From Dermatemys mawii (lineage: Eukaryota; Chordata; Testudines; Dermatemydidae): a DNA stretch of 64,000 bases. This document shows, piece after piece, positions 59,221-64,000 of this stretch. A program made the translations under genes and the position numbers. Each line of letters begins with the position of its first letter. The first letter of the stretch is position 1. Where the stretch lies: NCBI GenBank assembly GCA_007922305.1, contig ML677351.1, forward strand, positions 15,715,119 to 15,779,118. The letters run 5' to 3'. The notes under the pieces are model-generated. The model saw only the letters and a program-made list of their open reading frames with translations. It searched no databases and was not told the DNA's origin.

Positions 59221-60872
59221 TAGGGCTGTTGATTAATAGCAGTTAACTCACATGGTTAACTCAAAAAAATTAATCACAATTAAAAAATAAATCACAATTA
59301 ATTGCAGTTTTAATTGCACTGTTAAAAACAGAATACCAATTGAAATTTATTGAATATTTTGGATGTTTTTCTACATTTTCATATATATTGCATTCTGTGC
59401 TGTAATTGAATTTGAAGTGTATATTATTTTTTCTTACAAATATTTGCACTGTAAAAATGATAAATAGTATTTTTCAGTTCACCTCATATAAGTACTGTAG
59501 TACAATCTCTTTGTCATGAAAGTGCAACTTACAAATTTCAATTTTTTTGATACATAACTGCGCCCAGAAACAAAACAATGTAAAACTTTAGAGCCTAAAA
59601 GTCCACTCAGTCCTACTTGTTCAGCCAATCGCTAAGACAAACAAGTTTGTTTACATTTATAGGAGATAATGCTGCCCTCTTCTTTTTTACAATGTCATTA
59701 GAAAGTGTGAAAAGGCATTTGCATGGCACTTTTGTAAGGTATTTATGTGTCAGATATGCTAAACATTCGTATGCCTCTTCATGCTTCAGCCACCATTCCA
59801 GAGGACATGGTTCGATGCTGATGATGCTCGTTAAAAAGATAATGTGTTAATTAAATTTGTGATTGACCTCTCTGGGAGAGAATTGTATGTCCCCTGCTCT
59901 GTTTTACCCACATTCTGCCATATATTTCATATTACAGTAGTTTCAGATGATGACCCAAAATATGTTGCTCATTTTAAGAACACTTTCAGTGTAGATTTCA
60001 CAGAGTGAAAAGAAGGTACCAATGAAAGATTTTTAAAGATAGCTACAGAACTTGACCCAAGGTTTAAGAATCTGAAATGCCTTCCAAAATCTGAGAGAGA
60101 TGAGGTGTAGAACATATTTTCAGAAGTCTTAAAAAAGCAACACTCAAATGTGGAAACTACTGAACCCAAACCACCAAAAATAAAAACCAATCTTGTGCTG
60201 GTGGCATCTGACTCAGATAATGAAAATGAACATGCATTGGTCTGCACTGCTTTGGATTGTTATTGAGCAGAACCAGTCATCAGCATGGACACATCCTCTG
60301 GAATGGTGGCTGAAGCATGAAGGACATTTGAATCTTTAGCTCATCTTGCGATTCTGGCTACAATAGTGCCATGAGAATGCCTGTTCTCACTTTCAGGTGA
60401 CATTGTAAACAAGAACCAGGTAGTAGCATCTCCTGCAAATGTAACAAACTTGTTTGTCTGAGCGATTGGCTTAACAAGAAGGACTAAGTGGACTTGCAGG
60501 CTCTAAAATTTTACACTTTTTTATTTTTGAATGCAGTTTTTTTACATAATTATACATTTGTAAGTTCAACTTTCATGATAAAGAGATTGCCCTACAGTAC
60601 TTGTATTGGGTGAATTGAAAAATACTATTTCTTTTGTGTTTTTTTTACATTGCAAAGTCTTATAATCAAAATGAAATATATAGTGAGCATTGTACACTTT
60701 GTATACTGTGTTGTAATTGAAATCAATATATTTGAAAATGTAGAAAACATTCAAATATATAAATAAATGGTATTCAGTTGTTGTTTAAAGTGTGATTATT
60801 TGCATGATTAATTGTGATTAATTGTCCTAATTGTACCATTACTCACAATTACTTTTTTAATCATTTCACCTA
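59221..60872. mobile_element. foldback hAT transposon (1652 bp)
   Basis: It starts TAGGGCTGTTGATTAAT and ends TAATCATTTCACCTA. ATATAAAT (59213-59220) and ATATGAAT (60873-60880) form an 8-bp TSD with one mismatch. Its arms, about 59221-59832 and 60270-60872, are reverse complements over roughly 600 bp with indels (e.g. TCAGCCAATCGCTAAGACAA versus TTGTCTGAGCGATTGGCTTA). The arms include part of the transposase 3' coding region, so the left arm is an inverted copy of the gene's end. Confidence 0.82.
59945..60455 (+). pseudogene. hAT transposase C-terminal remnant
   Basis: The frame gives DDDPKYVAHFKNTFSVDF, then ERFLKIATELDPRFKNLKC (LDPRFK is a hAT hallmark), an acidic SDSDNENE stretch, and after frameshifts ECLFSLSGDIVNKN of the hATC dimerisation domain. 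Three or more in-frame stops and a deletion near 60290 disable it. The N-terminal BED zinc finger and the first catalytic residues are absent. Confidence 0.75.
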
Positions 60873-62749
60873 ATATGAATTCATATGGAAAAGTATCCTT
60901 GTGCAGCAATGTAGAAAACGGACTGTCCTTGTTACTCTGATTTAAGTCATTTAGTTAAAAATATTTTTTGTATATTTTGCATCTTTTGGAAATAATGTCT
61001 CAAGTTGTAAGACATTGTTTATGGACTGTGAAAAGGAACGCATTGCCATTTTGACAATTTAATGAAGCAAGGATGAAAAACTACACTGAATTCTATTATT
61101 CTAATCCTTGGCATATTTTGTTTGTATTTTGAACACTGAAAAAATGTAAGACTTTTTGTTGCTTTAAGCTTTCACTTGTGGAAGTTTTTTCTTCTAAAAA
61201 GTATTCAAAAAAGGCTCGGAGTGGATCACAGTTTAGAATACCCATTCAAATAGGGATGGAATAACTCTGAAAGCAAATGGAGAATGTATAAAAAAAATCT
61301 CTACACTTTTATGTTAAGAAATGGAAAGATACCAGGTATCTGCATGCAACAGACTGCTTCTTACTTTGGCAGATTACATATTGTTAAGAAATAGTAATTC
61401 CATCACTATTTAAAAAGAAGAGAATTGTGTTTGTTTACTCTTCATATAATAGCAATCATGAAATACGGAGCAAAACACGAGCACATATAGAAGGATTTAA
61501 ATGCTGAAAAAAAAAGAGAGGCATGGGAAAATGTGTGTTCAGTGTTACATAGTGAAGGAAAAACAGATAACTGAGTATGACAACAAACCGAGATGAAGAA
61601 CATTCTGAAAACTGATGTAATGAAACAGCAAAGGGCGGACTGTGTCACAAGAAGAAAAAATAAAAGCTGGACTTTCTACAAAAACGATGGCATGCCAATA
61701 TATGGAGGCAAGTGTAGCAAGGACACCGGTGACAAAGACAGAAAAGATGAACTGGCAAGATCTATGCAGCCAACTCTGGCAACACATGAGTGAATGAGAA
61801 CCGTCTATCAGTCGACTCTATGAAAGACTAATACAGAAAAGCGGAATAGTGCATAGAGAAGAGCAGATGACTTCTGTTTGTGAAGATTAATTCAGAACTG
61901 TAATGTGTAAAAGAAACCAATAGAACAAGGATTTGATAGGCACCTACAAAAGGGATCAGAACTATAGTGAGGGATGGTTGTGAATTTGACAAGCGCTAAT
62001 GAGAGAACTCACATCTTAACCATACAAGGCATATAGAAGTCTGTCTATGAAATAATGTAACATTTACTATAAAGCCTTCATTTATATTCATGTTAATTCC
62101 ATGACAACATCTCCCCTTTTTGCTCCCCTCTATACAGTGGCCAGTGGTGAGACCAGCTATATAGCTCCCATTATGGATAAACCACATCATCCTGCTCCCC
62201 CAACTCCTACCCTTGCAAACCTCTGGCCAAGGCTTCCACTGAAGGCCACTTCTTTGTGTTCTGAAGACCTTTTCTAGTGGCAGGAGACACCCTTCCAAAC
62301 CTCTATCTTCCTCTCAAATCAAGGTCTTATAAAAAGTGTTTCTCAAAAATGGTTAATAAGTAAGGCAGCTGGCTGACACAACAAATACTTTGTGACTATT
62401 TATCGTTATAGGGAGTCAAAATGGGGTCACTGAGTGCTATAGATTACTACATTCTCTTTTACAGTTCTATGTATGACCTTTAAATATATAACCCCACGTT
62501 TTATGTATCTATGTATTCACATACACAGATAGGTTGTATTTTCTCTATGCACACATAATTACAGTCATTGTCTGTATATACCGCAAGAAGGACAGGAGAC
62601 TTGTTATGGGTTTTAATCAGTCTGCAATTTTATTATGTAGATGTCTGGATCTTCCCGGCAGATAAAGTGTACAGTGCAGGCAAATCCATGCTTATTCAAA
62701 TCAATTTTCCACAGCTTCCACCAGTCCCCACTTTGTTTCCATTCAGGTC
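60873..62749. other. no gene recognised
   Basis: AT-rich to mixed sequence. Frames at 61545-61787 (minus) and 61996-62298 (minus) show no domain. Confidence 0.55.
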
Positions 62750-63500
62750 CCCCAGCTGACCTATGGCTTGGAGCTTACCATTCACCAACATCATAAGAGG
62801 TTTAAGGAGGGCTATGAGAACGGGGGGGCGGGGGAAGGCAGGAAGCGGGGATTGGCTCTCTACCATACCAATCATAGGAGTCCCTGAACTCCCTCCCCAA
62901 TTCTGTTGCTTTATCCGGTACCTCCTTTTAAGTCCTTTACCAGGCCGTTTATCTAGTCACTGGCTGCTCTCCCTATGGAGTACCTGCACTGAATATCTGC
63001 CCAATATTACAAATTAAGTTGCGACATATAGCCTTCCACTTTTTCTATTCACCAGAAAAGATCCATCCTCACATCTGCTGTGAGGAAGGCAAAAAACCCA
63101 CATTCCACCAAAGCCAATTCTGGTGGTATGGGAAAATTTCCTTCACAGGCCCCCTTTAAAGGGGGTGGCTAGCATAATGCCCACAGAAGGTCCTAACCCA
63201 GCCTGCCATTCGCCTCCACTAGGGGAGGGAGATTGGGTGCTGGCTTCCTTGGTGCTTGGACATAGAGACTTCTCCCCTCCCCAGGTTTCATACCTTTATT
63301 CACATTCCTGGGGGGAGGGGTGGTTAATCATTCCCACAAAGCGGACCACTGAGCAACTTTTACAGAAGTTTCTGCCTTCTTCCTCTCCCCCCAACCTCCA
63401 TACACAAAGCAGAGCTGCCCTTCTTTGGGAAGACAAATTCCATCCCCCCTTTAGCTGTGATGCAGTCATTCTAACAGGATGCCTATGAAAGCTGGATCAG
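62750..63500 (+). repeat. unclassified GC-richer interspersed repeat
   Basis: The compositional jump, landmarks such as GATCCATCCTCACATCTGCT and CTCCACTAGGGGAGGGAG, and open but domainless frames (to 121 codons at 63123-63488) suggest a repeat, seen by recall in turtle DNA. No termini were found. Confidence 0.35.
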
Positions 63501-63579
63501 AAGGCGATGTCAGTCTCAAAGATTAGGCTCCGAATTACAGAAGCAAATAAAATAAATAAATAAAGAGGCTCTATACATT

Positions 63580-64000
63580 CAGTAGGAGCAAGAGAAAGAT
63601 AAAGGAAAGTGTAGGTCCTCATAAAGGACAACACCAAGAAGATGAAGTGTTTTATAACTACTTTGCTTCAATTTTCACTGAAAAGGTTACCTGTGCCCAG
63701 TTGCTTAACACAGCGAATGATAATAGCAAGGGGGAAGGAATAAAAGCCAGCACAGGGAAAGAACAGGTTAAAGAACATTTAGATAGGTTAGATTCTTTTG
63801 AGTAGTCAAGACCTGATGAAAATTGGCTTATAATACTCAAGGAACTAGCTGAAGCATTCTCGTAACTATTAGTAATTATTTTTGAGAACTCATGGAAGGC
63901 AGATGAGGACAGAAGTGCAAACATAGTACCCATCTTTAAAAGGGGGAACAAAGGGCGCCCAGGAAGTTATAGACCAATCAGCCTAATTTTGGTATCTGGA
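63580..64000 (+). pseudogene. CR1 LINE, linker and start of reverse transcriptase (3' partial)
   Basis: Plus-strand frames give YNYFASIFTEKV-like and GKEQVKEHLDRLDSFE (63754-63800), IIFENSWKAD, then IVPIFKRGNKGRPGSYRPIS (63925-63985) at the RT opening. One stop replaces the usual SGPDE start and others follow, so the copy is degraded. It runs off the right edge. Confidence 0.85.

Overview
The window looks like intergenic or deep intronic DNA from a reptile, most likely a cryptodiran turtle. This rests on the mix of repeats: a tRNA-headed SINE with a CR1-type tail, several CR1/L3-type LINE copies, Penelope-like ends, a DIRS-type tyrosine-recombinase element, and many short hAT, Harbinger and pogo/Tigger-type DNA elements. 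The species call is inference from recognised repeat style; no database search was possible. I could not support any host protein-coding exon, rRNA or functional tRNA gene. Almost every credible coding trace is a transposon remnant.

Layout. 0-1 kb: the C-terminal end of a Penelope-like ORF (zinc-finger cysteines plus GIY-YIG endonuclease), its 3' region, and an inverted pair of a second terminal repeat. 6-11 kb: a TA-flanked pogo/Tigger-type element with three 33-nt hairpins, then two hAT elements, one with an 8-bp target-site duplication (TSD). 14-18.6 kb: an L3/CR1 copy split by an LTR-like insert, then a CR1 with esterase and endonuclease remnants. 21-31 kb: short palindromic and hAT elements, a 0.9-kb foldback element, and a pyrimidine-rich repeat split by a hAT element. 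32.6-38 kb: a Harbinger-type MITE, then a degenerate minus-strand DIRS element broken by a TATA-bearing insert and by a 776-bp hAT with a perfect 8-bp TSD. 41-49 kb: MIR, MITE, SINE, Penelope ends, CR1 and a TA-rich minisatellite holding a 10-base gap. 52-56 kb: a CR1 copy containing a 405-bp inverted duplication at about 98.5% identity, a solo LTR with a 5-bp TSD, and a Harbinger element carrying only a Myb/SANT-like gene. 59-61 kb: a 1.65-kb foldback hAT with transposase remnants. The window ends inside another CR1 copy.

The most interesting signals are: (1) a hammerhead-ribozyme-like motif (CUGANGA, hairpin, GAAA, short stem) recurring in Penelope-type 3' ends, with a related layout in a second terminal family; (2) the very similar CR1 inverted duplication; (3) the Harbinger element that kept a Myb-like gene but no visible transposase and shares terminal inverted repeats with nearby MITEs; and (4) the nested history of the DIRS element. 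Element boundaries are hand-read and usually good to about 10-50 bp, except where a TSD fixes them.
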